Shown here one piece after another: positions 16,624 to 25,037 of a stretch of 64,000 nucleotides of DNA. Both the position numbers and the translations under genes were made by a program. The notes beneath the pieces were generated by a model. The model was not told where the DNA came from, did no database searches, and worked only from the letters and a program-made list of their open reading frames with translations. Origin of the DNA: BD2-11 clade cluster bacterium bin43 (GTDB lineage Bacteria > Gemmatimonadota > Gemmatimonadetes > Longimicrobiales > Gaopeijiaceae); assembly GCA_002238605.1 (NCBI GenBank), contig MPMR01000002.1, positions 186,001 through 250,000 on the forward strand, read 5' to 3'. Numbering within the stretch: the first letter of the stretch is position 1; each line of letters starts with the position of its first letter.

Positions 16624-18330
16624 TCACCAGGACCCGAGGCCCTCGAAGGGATCGCCGCCGCCGCTCCCGGTCTCCCCTTCCCCCCCACCGGCGTCTCCCG
16701 CCTCGTCCGGCCGGGTGGCCCACGCGGGAAAGGGGAACTCGAGCACCAGCGGAACCGGCAGCTCGGGCTGCGACAGGATCATGGTGCCGGGCTTGAGGAT
16801 GGTGGCGCGCTGCCGGTGGGCGGTCGGCAGGAAGGCGTACTCGGGCCGCCCCGCCTCGGCGCTGTCCAGACGCCCGGCCACCCTGAGCGAGGAGTTGGCG
16901 ATGACGCGGCGCTCCACCTCGCTGGCGGTCTGCTGTGCGCCGATCAGGATCACACCCAGCGAGCGGCCGCGCTCGGCCATGTCCAGCAGGATCTCCTTGA
17001 TGGGGCTGCGGCCGTCCCGGGGCGCGTACTTGTTCAGTTCGTCCAGCACCACGAAGAGCAGCGGCTCGCGCGCGCCCGTCTCCTCCTTGTCCTGGAAGGT
17101 CTTGCGCAGCACCACTCCCACGACGAAGCGCTGTGCCCGGCGCGACAGCTTGGCGATGTCGACCACCGTGAGCTGCTCCTGCATGCCGATGCGGTGCTTG
17201 TCCGGGTTGGGCACGTCGCCCCGCACCAGGTGCTCGGCGTCCCGGCGGGCCGCGTACAGGCGCCGCACGAAGGCGTTGATGGTGCCGCCGCCGATGGAGC
17301 GCCCCGCCCAGTCTGGCTGATCCGCCGGATCCTCCACGCGCTCGCGGATGGCCTCGATCAGGTCGCCGAAGGTGCGGCAGGTGGTCCCCGCGACGCGCAC
17401 GCCTCCGTCATCGAGCGGCCGCGCGTCGCGCCGCAGCCGCGCGGTCACGTTGTGCACCACGATGGTGTATTGCTGGCGCTCGTCCTCGGCGTCCGCGAAC
17501 AGGAACGGGAGAAGCTCGTCCTGACAGAAATCCGACAGCGTCCAGAAGAACGAGGTGACTCCCTCGGAACGGCTCCCGGTGCGGGGTGCGGCGGAGGGGT
17601 CGCCCGGGCGCGGCGGCGCCCACAGTTCGACGCTGCCGAAGGGCTGGGCCGGAAGATCGAGCGCCGCATAGCGGGCTGCCTGCTCTCCGTCCAGGTGGCG
17701 GTTGCGCTTGTCCAGGAAGAGCAGGTCGTCGCCCTTCACGTTGAAGATCAGCGCCTTTGTGTTGTGGGCGCCGTCGCCCAGCTGGCCCGAGGTGAACAGG
17801 CTGTGCAGCAGAAAGACGGCGTAGCTGGTCTTGGTCGCCACCCCCGACACGCCGCTGATGTTGACGTGCGCGCCGCGGGTGCCGTCCAGGAACTCTACGT
17901 TGGCGTGCACCACCTCGCCGTCGCGCGACAGGCCGACGGGCATCCTGCGCTCCATGCCGTCGAAGAAGAGAGCCTCCTCGCGCTCCTTGCCGACTGCCTT
18001 GCGCACCAACTGGCCGGGCACGGGAGGGACGAACACCTCGGGCTCGAAGCGGGTCGCCAGCACCTTGGCCGCTTCGGTCACCTGTGCCGGGAGCACCCCT
18101 TCCTCGATCAGGAAAACGTCGCTGTCGAAGCGCGCGCCTTCGTGTCGGACGCGCAGGTCGGCCACCATGCCGTAGATGCGGATCGGATCCGCCGCGCCCG
18201 GAAGGAGGCGCTCGACAACGACCACGTCGTCGAGCTGCAGGAAGGCCCCGTCGGCCACCGCCACCCAGAACTCGAGCGGCGTCGCCGGATCCGTGCCGAT
18301 GACCCGGCCGACCGGGATCGATTCGCTCAC
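16624..18330 (-). CDS. herA: HerA-type DNA translocase ATPase
   Basis: 568 aa from a GTG start. The N-terminal 100 residues fit a HAS-barrel (SIPVGRVIG start). The ATPase domain has an odd P-loop, GVSGVATKTS at residues 160-169, with Thr where the last Gly of G-x4-GK[ST] should be and one residue more than the canonical spacing. The Walker B LFVVLDELNKYAPR has Asp430-Glu431, and the C-terminal FLPTAHRQRA and ILSQPELPVPL segments match HerA. The hexameric enzyme pumps DNA into the NurA nuclease. It is the first gene of the four-gene operon; no clear promoter was found in the 122-bp gap upstream. Confidence 0.82.
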   Translation of the reverse strand: MSESIPVGRVIGTDPATPLEFWVAVADGAFLQLDDVVVVERLLPGAADPIRIYGMVADLRVRHEGARFDSDVFLIEEGVLPAQVTEAAKVLATRFEPEVFVPPVPGQLVRKAVGKEREEALFFDGMERRMPVGLSRDGEVVHANVEFLDGTRGAHVNISGVSGVATKTSYAVFLLHSLFTSGQLGDGAHNTKALIFNVKGDDLLFLDKRNRHLDGEQAARYAALDLPAQPFGSVELWAPPRPGDPSAAPRTGSRSEGVTSFFWTLSDFCQDELLPFLFADAEDERQQYTIVVHNVTARLRRDARPLDDGGVRVAGTTCRTFGDLIEAIRERVEDPADQPDWAGRSIGGGTINAFVRRLYAARRDAEHLVRGDVPNPDKHRIGMQEQLTVVDIAKLSRRAQRFVVGVVLRKTFQDKEETGAREPLLFVVLDELNKYAPRDGRSPIKEILLDMAERGRSLGVILIGAQQTASEVERRVIANSSLRVAGRLDSAEAGRPEYAFLPTAHRQRATILKPGTMILSQPELPVPLVLEFPFPAWATRPDEAGDAGGGEGETGSGGGDPFEGLGSW

Positions 18331-18430
18331 GCAGAAACCCCGCTCCGCTCAACCGCCATCGACGGCATCCCTTGCTCCGCACGTGGCCACGAGCACCGGT
18401 CGCTCGCGGCGGCGCACCTCGTTCCCCCTT

Positions 18431-18465
18431 CCATCAGGCCGTCCGGTTCCCATCAGGCCGTCTGG
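18431..18465. repeat. Short direct repeat at the 3' end of the DAHP synthase gene
   Basis: CCATCAGGCCGTCCGG at 18431 recurs as CCATCAGGCCGTCTGG at 18450, 19 bp apart. The second copy spans the stop codon of the DAHP synthase gene, so the first is probably a small tandem duplication of the gene end. No function is evident. Confidence 0.4.
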
Positions 18466-19502
18466 CGGGCCTCCGCGAGAGGAGACACCAGGGGCCGGCC
18501 GATGTGTTCGGCGATCCCGCGCACCTGGGCCATCATTTCGACGAACTCCTCCGGGTAGAGCGACTGGGCTCCGTCCGAGAGCGCCTGCGACGGGTCGGGG
18601 TGCACCTCCACGATGAGGCCGTCCGCTCCGGCGGCGACCGCGGCGCGGGCCATGGGCGTCACCTTGTCGCGAATGCCGGTGCCGTGGCTGGGGTCGGCGA
18701 TGATGGGCAGGTGCGAGAGCGACTGCACCACGGGGATCGCGGTCAGGTCGAACAGGTTTCGGGTTTCGGTGTCGAAGCTGCGCACCCCCCGCTCGCACAG
18801 GATGACGTTGGCGTTGCCCTCCGAGAGGATGTATTCGGCCGCGAGCAGCAGCTCCTTGATGGTAGCCGCGAGTCCGCGCTTCAGCAGGACGGGCCGCGGG
18901 GAGCGCCCCGCGCGGCGCAGCAGAGGGTAGTTCTGCATGTTGCGCGCGCCGATCTGCACGATGTCGGCGTACTCCTCGACCGCATCGAGGCTGTTGAGGT
19001 CGAGCGCCTCGGTCACGATGGCGAGGCCGGTCTCCGCACGGGCGCGCGCCAGCAGCTTGAGGCCCTCGACCTCCAGCCCCTGGAACGAATACGGCGAGGT
19101 GCGCGGCTTGTAGGCGCCGCCGCGCAGGATGGTGGCGCCCGCCTCCGCCACCCGCTCGGCGGCCTCCATGATCTGCGCCTCCGACTCGACCGAGCAGGGG
19201 CCGGCCATCACGGCGACCTCGCGCCCGCCGATGATGGTACCGTTGGCGAGCGGCACCACGGTGTCTTCCTCGCGCCACTCGCGCGACACCTGCTTGTATG
19301 GGCGGCTGACCGGGATGATCTCCAGTACGCCGGGGAGTCCCACCAGGCGGGCCTTGTCGACTCGCCCGTCATTCCCCACGAGGCCGATCGCCGTACGCTG
19401 GCGGCCGGGCATGAGATGCGCCTGGTACCCCATCGCGTGGATGGTGCCCACGGCTCCCTGGACCTCCTGGGCCGTGGCGTTGTGCTTCATGACGATGAGC
19501 AT
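18453..19502 (-). CDS. aroF: 3-deoxy-7-phosphoheptulonate synthase (DAHP synthase, type I-beta)
   Basis: 349 aa. It condenses phosphoenolpyruvate and erythrose 4-phosphate, the first step of the shikimate pathway. Residues 1-70 form the ferredoxin-like regulatory domain found in the Thermotoga/Bacillus-type enzymes. The TIM barrel then shows AGPCSVES (metal-ligand Cys), LRGGAYKPRTSPYSFQG, IGARNMQN, LLKRG and the ADPSHGTG region with a metal-ligand His. The length is normal and the start codon is ATG. It lies 105 bp downstream of smc and 122 bp upstream of herA on the same strand, with no aro genes nearby. Confidence 0.93.
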   Translation of the reverse strand: MLIVMKHNATAQEVQGAVGTIHAMGYQAHLMPGRQRTAIGLVGNDGRVDKARLVGLPGVLEIIPVSRPYKQVSREWREEDTVVPLANGTIIGGREVAVMAGPCSVESEAQIMEAAERVAEAGATILRGGAYKPRTSPYSFQGLEVEGLKLLARARAETGLAIVTEALDLNSLDAVEEYADIVQIGARNMQNYPLLRRAGRSPRPVLLKRGLAATIKELLLAAEYILSEGNANVILCERGVRSFDTETRNLFDLTAIPVVQSLSHLPIIADPSHGTGIRDKVTPMARAAVAAGADGLIVEVHPDPSQALSDGAQSLYPEEFVEMMAQVRGIAEHIGRPLVSPLAEARQTA

Positions 19503-19607
19503 GTCCGATCTCGTGGATGAAAGGTGGCTGCGAAATCCGCAGGGCTCGGTGAAGTGTGGCTGAGGCGGGTGGCCGGATCGGAAGTTCGATTGCGGAGACG
19601 GCGCGGC

Positions 19608-22600
19608 TTACGCAGACGCACCCGCCTCGAGGCGAACCCCTACCACCGAGCTCACGCCCGGTTCCTCCATGGTCAGGCCGTAGATCCAGTCGGCCGCCTC
19701 GATGGTGCGCGGATTGTGCGTGATCACCACGAACTGGCTCTGCTGCTTGAACTCTCGCAGAAGCTGAACGAAGCGGTCAATGTTGCTCTCGTCAAGCGGG
19801 GCGTCCACTTCGTCCAGGACGCAGAACGGGCTCGGCTTCACAAGGTAGATGCCGAAGAGGAGCGCGAGCGCGGTGAGCGCCCTTTCTCCCCCCGACAGCA
19901 GATCGATGCGCCGGGTCTTCTTGCCCATCGGGGCGGCGTGGATGTCGACGGGCCCTCCCAGCGGATCCTCGGGGTCGCCCAGACGCAGGTCGCACTCTCC
20001 GCCGTCGAACAGGCGCTGGTAGATGTTGCGGAAGTTCTCGCGCGCGGTCTCGAAGGTCTCGAGGAAGAGCCTGGTGGCGGTCTGGTCGATCTCGCGGATG
20101 GCGGCCCGCAGGTCGTTGCGCGCCCGCCCGAGGTCGTCGCGCTGCCCGGTCAGGAAGGTCAGGCGCTCATTCTGTTCCGCATGTTCCTCGATGGCGAGCA
20201 TGTTGACGGGACCCAGGCGTTCGATCGCCTGCACGAGCCCGCCCAGCTCCTCCTTGAGCTCCTCGGGGTCGCCCTCGACCGGCTCCGCCATCTCGACCAG
20301 CTTCTCGAAGGATCGCGCCCATTCCGCCTCCACGCGTTCGCGGATGAGGACGATCTTCCCGCCGAGTTCCTGCTCCTCGAGGTTCAGGTCGTGATGCCGG
20401 TCGGAGGCGGCCCGCTCGGCCGAGCGCGCGGCTTCGACCCTCCGGTCGGCCTGCTTTACCGCCTCCTTCGCCTGCCCGAGCGCCGCGTCGTCCTGTGCGA
20501 GCCGCTCCTGAGCGCGGTCACGCCGCTGGAACAGCCGCTCGACGGCCTTCCCCCCGCGCGTGAGCAGCGCGCGGGCTTCGGACAGCTCGCGCCCGAGCTG
20601 CTCTTTCTCCTTCTCCAGCCGCGCGAGCTGCGCGGAGGCCTGCGTCTCCGACCTGCCTAGATCGCCCAGACGCTCGTCGGCGCGCGCGAGTTCGCCCTGG
20701 TGCTGATTCGACTGGATCGCGAACCGGGCTTCGTCCACGCGCGCGCGCTCCCAGTCCCCCTCCGCCACCTCGAGCACCTCGGCGGCCCGTTCTCCACGAC
20801 TGCGCAGGGAGGCGGCTCCCGCGGTCAGGCTGTCGAGTTCCTCCTGCTGCGCGCGCTCCTGCCCGGTCGCGGTGGCGATGGCCTCCCGTATGTCGCGGAC
20901 GCGCCGCGCGAGGTCGTCGCTGTCCCGTGTCAGACGGGTGCGGCGCTCCTCGTGGGTGCTCCGGTCCGCCCGGGCGGCGCGCAGGTCGTCGTCGGCGCGG
21001 GTCAGCGCCGCGCGCCGCTCCTGGAGCACCCTCTCCGCCCGCTCGACGCGCGCCTGCGCCGCCTCGCGCGCCCCACGGGCGCGCGAGGCTTTCCGGGCAG
21101 CGGCGACGGCGGCCTCCTCGAGGGCCGCGAGCTTGCCGCGGCGTTCGAGGAGGCCGGCCGTCCCCGCGGGGTTGCCCACCACCACCACGCCGCGCGCGTC
21201 CACGGACGCGGGCGGGCGGTCACGGCCGGGCGCCTCGTCCCCGCCGGTGGAGTCCCCGGGCTCGTCGCGGTCCACCCCGGCCAGAAGTATGCGTGCCCAG
21301 GAGGCGCCCGGCCCTTCCGGGCGGAGTTCGCTCAGCAGCGACCCCGCTGGACCCGCCTCGGTGGCCTCGTCCAGCGGGAGCAGCACGATCCCTCCGCCCT
21401 CGGTCCACTCCTCGGCGAACCACCTGCGCAGGCGTGCGGCGGCCTCGCCGCCCTCCACCAGCAGCGCCTGAGCCAGATGGCCCAGATACGACTCCGCGGC
21501 GCTCAGCGCGCCCGCCGGGCCTGCAATGCACTGCGACAGCGTGCCGAGAACCAGATCCGGATGCGCCTCGCGGGCCGCCCGCACGACCGGCTCGTAGCCG
21601 GCTCCATCCCGCTCCATGATCTCGAGGGCGGTCCGCCGGGCCTCGAGCGCTGACGCCCGGTCAGCCGCCTTCACTTCGGCTGCGCGCGCCCGCGCCTGCG
21701 CGCTGCGTGCGTCCTCGAAGTCCCGCAGCCCCTCGTCCACCTTCGTCCGGGCCCGCGTCGCGGAGGCCTCGAGGCGGACCATCCGGTCGTCGGATTCCCC
21801 GCCCTCCCGGCGCATCCCGGTCAGCTCGAGCTCGGTCTGGGAGGCACGTTCCTCGAGCCGGACCAGCCGACCATGCAACTCCTCAAGCCGCGTGCGCGAG
21901 GCGCCGACGGTGCCCTCCATGCCGGCCACCCGGCGCAGCAGTTTCCGTTCCTTGCCGCGCACCTCCGCCAAGGTCGCGCGCGCGCGCCTCAGCCGTTCCC
22001 TCGTGCGCGCCGTAACCTGCTGCGCCTGTTGCGATTCCGCGCCCACTTCGGCCAGTTCGGCCGCGGTTCGGGCGCGCGACCTCCGCAACTCGGCCAGCTC
22101 GCGCGCCAACTCGCCGGAACGCCGACGACCCACGTCCTGATCCTCGCCGATCTGCCCCAGTCGCCGCTCCGCGTAAACGATGCGCTCGCGCGCAACCGCC
22201 AGGTCCCGTTCCCAGCGCACCAGGTCCTTCTGGATGCTGTCGAGCACCCCCGCCGCCTCGGTGCGGGACTTCTCGGCCTCCAGGCTTCGCACCCGCGAGG
22301 CCTCGCGCTCGGTCTCGGCCGTCCGGAGCTCGATGAGCGTCGCCTGCTGCGCCTCCTGCTCGCGCGCGAGCAGCTCCCGAACCTTCGTCAGGCGATCCTC
22401 GAACTCGACGAGGTCCACCGACACCACCGCGACCTCGACCGAGAGCCGTCGCTTCCTCAGACCGTGGTAGCGCTGTGCCTTCCCCTTCTGGCGCGCCAGC
22501 GAGCGGACCTTGGTCGCCACCTCCGCGATCACGTCCTCCAGCCGCTCCAGGTCCAGTTCGGCCCGGGCCAGCCGCTGTCCCGCGATCCGGCTCCGGTCCT

Positions 22601-23111
22601 TGTACTTGCCGATGCCCGCGGCCTCCTCGAACAACCCACGGCGCTCTCCCGTCCGCTCCGAGAGAATCGCGTCGATCATGCGGCTCTCGATGATCGCGTA
22701 GGCGTTGGCGCCGAGTCCGGTGTCCCGGCACAACTCCTGGACATCGCGCAGGCGACAGGTGGTGCGGTTGATCGAGTACTCGCTGCCGCCATCGCGGTAC
22801 ACCGTGCGGCCGATCTCGACTTCGCCGAAAGGCACCGGGAGCAGCCCGTCCTCGTTGGTGACCCGGAGGATGACCGATCCGCGGTTGATGGGCCGCCGAT
22901 GGACGGTTCCCTGGAAGATCACCTCTTCCATGCGTGAGCCGCGTACCACCGTGGGCCGCTGCTCGCCAAGCACCCAGCGAACGGCGTCGCTGATATTGGA
23001 CTTGCCGCATCCGTTCGGGCCCACGATCGCGGTAATGCCCTCGTGGAACACAATGTCGGTGCGTTCGGGGAACGACTTGAACCCGTGCAGGCTCAGCGAG
23101 GCGAGCTTCAT
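19608..23111 (-). CDS. smc: Chromosome segregation ATPase SMC
   Basis: 1167 aa, standard SMC length. The N-terminal lobe MKLASLSLHGFKSF leads to the Walker A GPNGCGKS at residues 31-38. Long coiled coils flank a hinge around residues 500-640, which contains an unusually long Asp/Gly/Pro-rich insert near 610-635. The C-terminal lobe has LSGGERALTALALLFG and the Walker B FCVLDEVDAPLDESN. It organises and separates sister chromosomes with ScpA/ScpB, which are not in this window. The ATG overlaps the stop of the ParA-like membrane protein gene (ATGA), so the two are translationally coupled. Confidence 0.96.
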   Translation of the reverse strand: MKLASLSLHGFKSFPERTDIVFHEGITAIVGPNGCGKSNISDAVRWVLGEQRPTVVRGSRMEEVIFQGTVHRRPINRGSVILRVTNEDGLLPVPFGEVEIGRTVYRDGGSEYSINRTTCRLRDVQELCRDTGLGANAYAIIESRMIDAILSERTGERRGLFEEAAGIGKYKDRSRIAGQRLARAELDLERLEDVIAEVATKVRSLARQKGKAQRYHGLRKRRLSVEVAVVSVDLVEFEDRLTKVRELLAREQEAQQATLIELRTAETEREASRVRSLEAEKSRTEAAGVLDSIQKDLVRWERDLAVARERIVYAERRLGQIGEDQDVGRRRSGELARELAELRRSRARTAAELAEVGAESQQAQQVTARTRERLRRARATLAEVRGKERKLLRRVAGMEGTVGASRTRLEELHGRLVRLEERASQTELELTGMRREGGESDDRMVRLEASATRARTKVDEGLRDFEDARSAQARARAAEVKAADRASALEARRTALEIMERDGAGYEPVVRAAREAHPDLVLGTLSQCIAGPAGALSAAESYLGHLAQALLVEGGEAAARLRRWFAEEWTEGGGIVLLPLDEATEAGPAGSLLSELRPEGPGASWARILLAGVDRDEPGDSTGGDEAPGRDRPPASVDARGVVVVGNPAGTAGLLERRGKLAALEEAAVAAARKASRARGAREAAQARVERAERVLQERRAALTRADDDLRAARADRSTHEERRTRLTRDSDDLARRVRDIREAIATATGQERAQQEELDSLTAGAASLRSRGERAAEVLEVAEGDWERARVDEARFAIQSNQHQGELARADERLGDLGRSETQASAQLARLEKEKEQLGRELSEARALLTRGGKAVERLFQRRDRAQERLAQDDAALGQAKEAVKQADRRVEAARSAERAASDRHHDLNLEEQELGGKIVLIRERVEAEWARSFEKLVEMAEPVEGDPEELKEELGGLVQAIERLGPVNMLAIEEHAEQNERLTFLTGQRDDLGRARNDLRAAIREIDQTATRLFLETFETARENFRNIYQRLFDGGECDLRLGDPEDPLGGPVDIHAAPMGKKTRRIDLLSGGERALTALALLFGIYLVKPSPFCVLDEVDAPLDESNIDRFVQLLREFKQQSQFVVITHNPRTIEAADWIYGLTMEEPGVSSVVGVRLEAGASA

Positions 23112-24106
23112 CGGGCGAAGTACCCGCTCACCCGCGCGAGGAGGTTGTCGTACAGTTCCCAGAGCCGGTCGGCTCCGGGCACGTCGGCGATCCCGGCATT
23201 GTCGATCCCCATCAGGATCATCAACGCCGCGAACAGGATCAGCACCACGAACGCCGAGGCGCTGAGGCCCCGACCCCGGCCGTGGGAGACGGACTCGGGT
23301 CCCGGGCCGTCTCGGGGCTGCGCGGGGGCGGTGGCCGCGGCTGCCGGAGCCGGCTCCGCTTCGGCCACGGAGGGTTCGTCCGCCTCCCCGCCGTCATCGA
23401 ATCCCTGCCACAGCGTGGCTCGGTAGGTCTGCCCGCCGAGGCGGTTCTCTCCCTTCCCGGTCACCGTCGTGACGGAGGTACCGTTGGGGGCCGGACCCAG
23501 CAGCGCGATGGCGTCCCTCAGTCCCACGCTTCCCAGCGCGCCCATGGGTTCGCCCTTGCAGCCAAGCACGATCGAAGGGGTGCCGCGCGGATGGAAGGGC
23601 GATTCGGCAGCCTGATAGGTGACGACCATGATGCCGCCCTCGACCAGCGCAGCAAGAAGTCGATGCCACGCGGGACGGTGGAGCAGGCGGCGCGGATTCG
23701 CCACGGGAGTCCCCGCCGTGGCCACCCAGAAACTCCCGTCGTTGACGGGGCGGGCGATTCGCCCCAGGGAAGCGCCGTACTCGATGGCATCGCTGATGCC
23801 CTCGAGATTCTCGCTGTTGAACGCCCGGTGCAGGTGGGGCTCGTCGAAGCACAGGTCGACGAGCAGCACGCGTGCTCCCCGGGAGGCCCAGCTCCCCGCG
23901 ATCGCCACCGCGGCGTGGACGGCCCAATCCTTGTGGCGTGCCCTGGAGCTGGCCCGGACCTCGACCAGCCGCCCATGCTCCGAGCCGATGGGAAGGTCGC
24001 GGTCCAGGATGCCGGAGGGGACGTCCGGGGAAAAATCAAAGGGCTGCAACTGCAGCGCGGAAGCGCCGGGCTCGGATCCCGCGGATGCATCACCCGGGGG
24101 GGTCAT
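23108..24106 (-). CDS. Degenerate ParA/CpsD-fold protein with C-terminal membrane anchor
   Basis: 332 aa, not assignable to a named family. Residues 40-125 look like the start of a ParA/BY-kinase NTPase: a strand, a loop at the P-loop position (ASSRARHKDWAV), a helix, then GARVLLVDLCFDEPHLHRAF, which resembles the second nucleotide-binding motif. The deviant-Walker KGGxGKT/S sequence is missing, so nucleotide binding is doubtful. An Ala/Pro-rich linker (about 245-275) leads to one transmembrane helix at about 283-302 and a short tail. Both ends overlap neighbours by 4 nt (rsfS upstream, smc downstream), placing it inside a tightly coupled set. A membrane-linked partner for SMC or for chromosome partition is an attractive but untested idea. 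Confidence 0.6.
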   Translation of the reverse strand: MTPPGDASAGSEPGASALQLQPFDFSPDVPSGILDRDLPIGSEHGRLVEVRASSRARHKDWAVHAAVAIAGSWASRGARVLLVDLCFDEPHLHRAFNSENLEGISDAIEYGASLGRIARPVNDGSFWVATAGTPVANPRRLLHRPAWHRLLAALVEGGIMVVTYQAAESPFHPRGTPSIVLGCKGEPMGALGSVGLRDAIALLGPAPNGTSVTTVTGKGENRLGGQTYRATLWQGFDDGGEADEPSVAEAEPAPAAAATAPAQPRDGPGPESVSHGRGRGLSASAFVVLILFAALMILMGIDNAGIADVPGADRLWELYDNLLARVSGYFAR

Positions 24107-24495
24107 GGCGGCCCGCCCTCCGTGTCCGGCGCAAGCTCGTGGCGGGGCGCGTCCCCCCAGAGCGCCTCGAGCTGGTAGAAGGACCGCACCTCTGGATGAA
24201 ACACGTGTACGACGAAGTCGATGTAGTCGATGAGAACCCAGCGGCCTTCCCGCCCTCCCTCCGTGTGCGCGGGGTGGGTTCCCTCCTTGCGCAGCTGCCG
24301 GGTCACGTGGTCCGAGATCGAACGCACCTGGGTGTCGGAAGTGCCGGTCGCCAGGAGGAAGTAGTCGGTGGCCGAGGAGATGCCGCGCAGGTCGAGCACG
24401 ACCACGTCGCTGGCTTTGCGTTCGAGCGTCAACCGGGCCGCCCGCCGGATCGCGGGCGGGAGACCGGAATCGCCGAAAAGGGCAGCTTCGACCAT
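24103..24495 (-). CDS. rsfS: Ribosomal silencing factor RsfS
   Basis: 130 aa. Segments KASDVVVLDLRG, ATDYFLLATGTSDTQVRSI and GRWVLIDYIDFVVHVFHPEVRSFYQLEALW are diagnostic of RsfS (Iojap/DUF143). The protein binds ribosomal protein uL14 and blocks subunit joining when nutrients are scarce. It lies 20 bp downstream of rplI and overlaps the next gene by 4 nt. The C-terminal 15 residues are a non-conserved Pro/Gly tail. Confidence 0.93.
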   Translation of the reverse strand: MVEAALFGDSGLPPAIRRAARLTLERKASDVVVLDLRGISSATDYFLLATGTSDTQVRSISDHVTRQLRKEGTHPAHTEGGREGRWVLIDYIDFVVHVFHPEVRSFYQLEALWGDAPRHELAPDTEGGPP

Positions 24496-24515
24496 GCGCG
24501 GGGCGCCCGGCGGCC

Positions 24516-24971
24516 TCAGCTCGTCCTTTCCACGTGCACCGTCACCTTGACCTCCACCTCCGCGTGGAGCTTGATCGGAACGTCGAAGACGCCCAGCGTC
24601 TTGATCGGTTCTGCAAGGTTGACGTGTCGCTTGTCCAGAACGAAGTCCAGCCCTGAGCTGACCGCCCGTTCGGCGATGTCGGCAGCGGTCACGGAGCCGA
24701 ACAGCTTGTCGGATTCGCCCGCGCGTGCCCGGAACACGAGGTGCATGCCCTCGAGCCTGGAGGCGCGCCGGCGGGCTTCCAGGTACGCCCTGCGGGCCCG
24801 CTCCTCCGACCGCCGCTGCTCCCGCTCCAGCCGACGGACGTTGGCCGCGGATGCTTCGTAGGCGAGGCCGCGCGGCAGGAGAAAGTTGCGGGCGTAGCCC
24901 GGTTTCACGTTCACGACATCGCCCGGTTCACCGAGGCGATCCACGGTTGCCTTGAGGATCAGTTTCACCAT
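24516..24971 (-). CDS. rplI: 50S ribosomal protein bL9
   Basis: 151 aa from the ATG at 24971 (MVKLILKATVDRLGEPGD); the frame is open 16 codons further but only this start matches the family. The N-terminal domain has VNVKPGYARNFLLPRGLAYEA, followed by the long connecting helix with many Arg/Glu and the C-terminal domain ending in VKVTVHVERTS. It binds 23S rRNA domain V near the L1 stalk and helps maintain reading frame. It lies downstream of the rpsFR fusion and the DUF2232 gene, the usual cluster. Confidence 0.95.
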   Translation of the reverse strand: MVKLILKATVDRLGEPGDVVNVKPGYARNFLLPRGLAYEASAANVRRLEREQRRSEERARRAYLEARRRASRLEGMHLVFRARAGESDKLFGSVTAADIAERAVSSGLDFVLDKRHVNLAEPIKTLGVFDVPIKLHAEVEVKVTVHVERTS

Positions 24972-25037
24972 CCACTCCTGGTTTCTCGAAACATGCGGGC
25001 CTGCGCCGTCAGGCGCCACGCAGGCCGGGGTTTTCGG

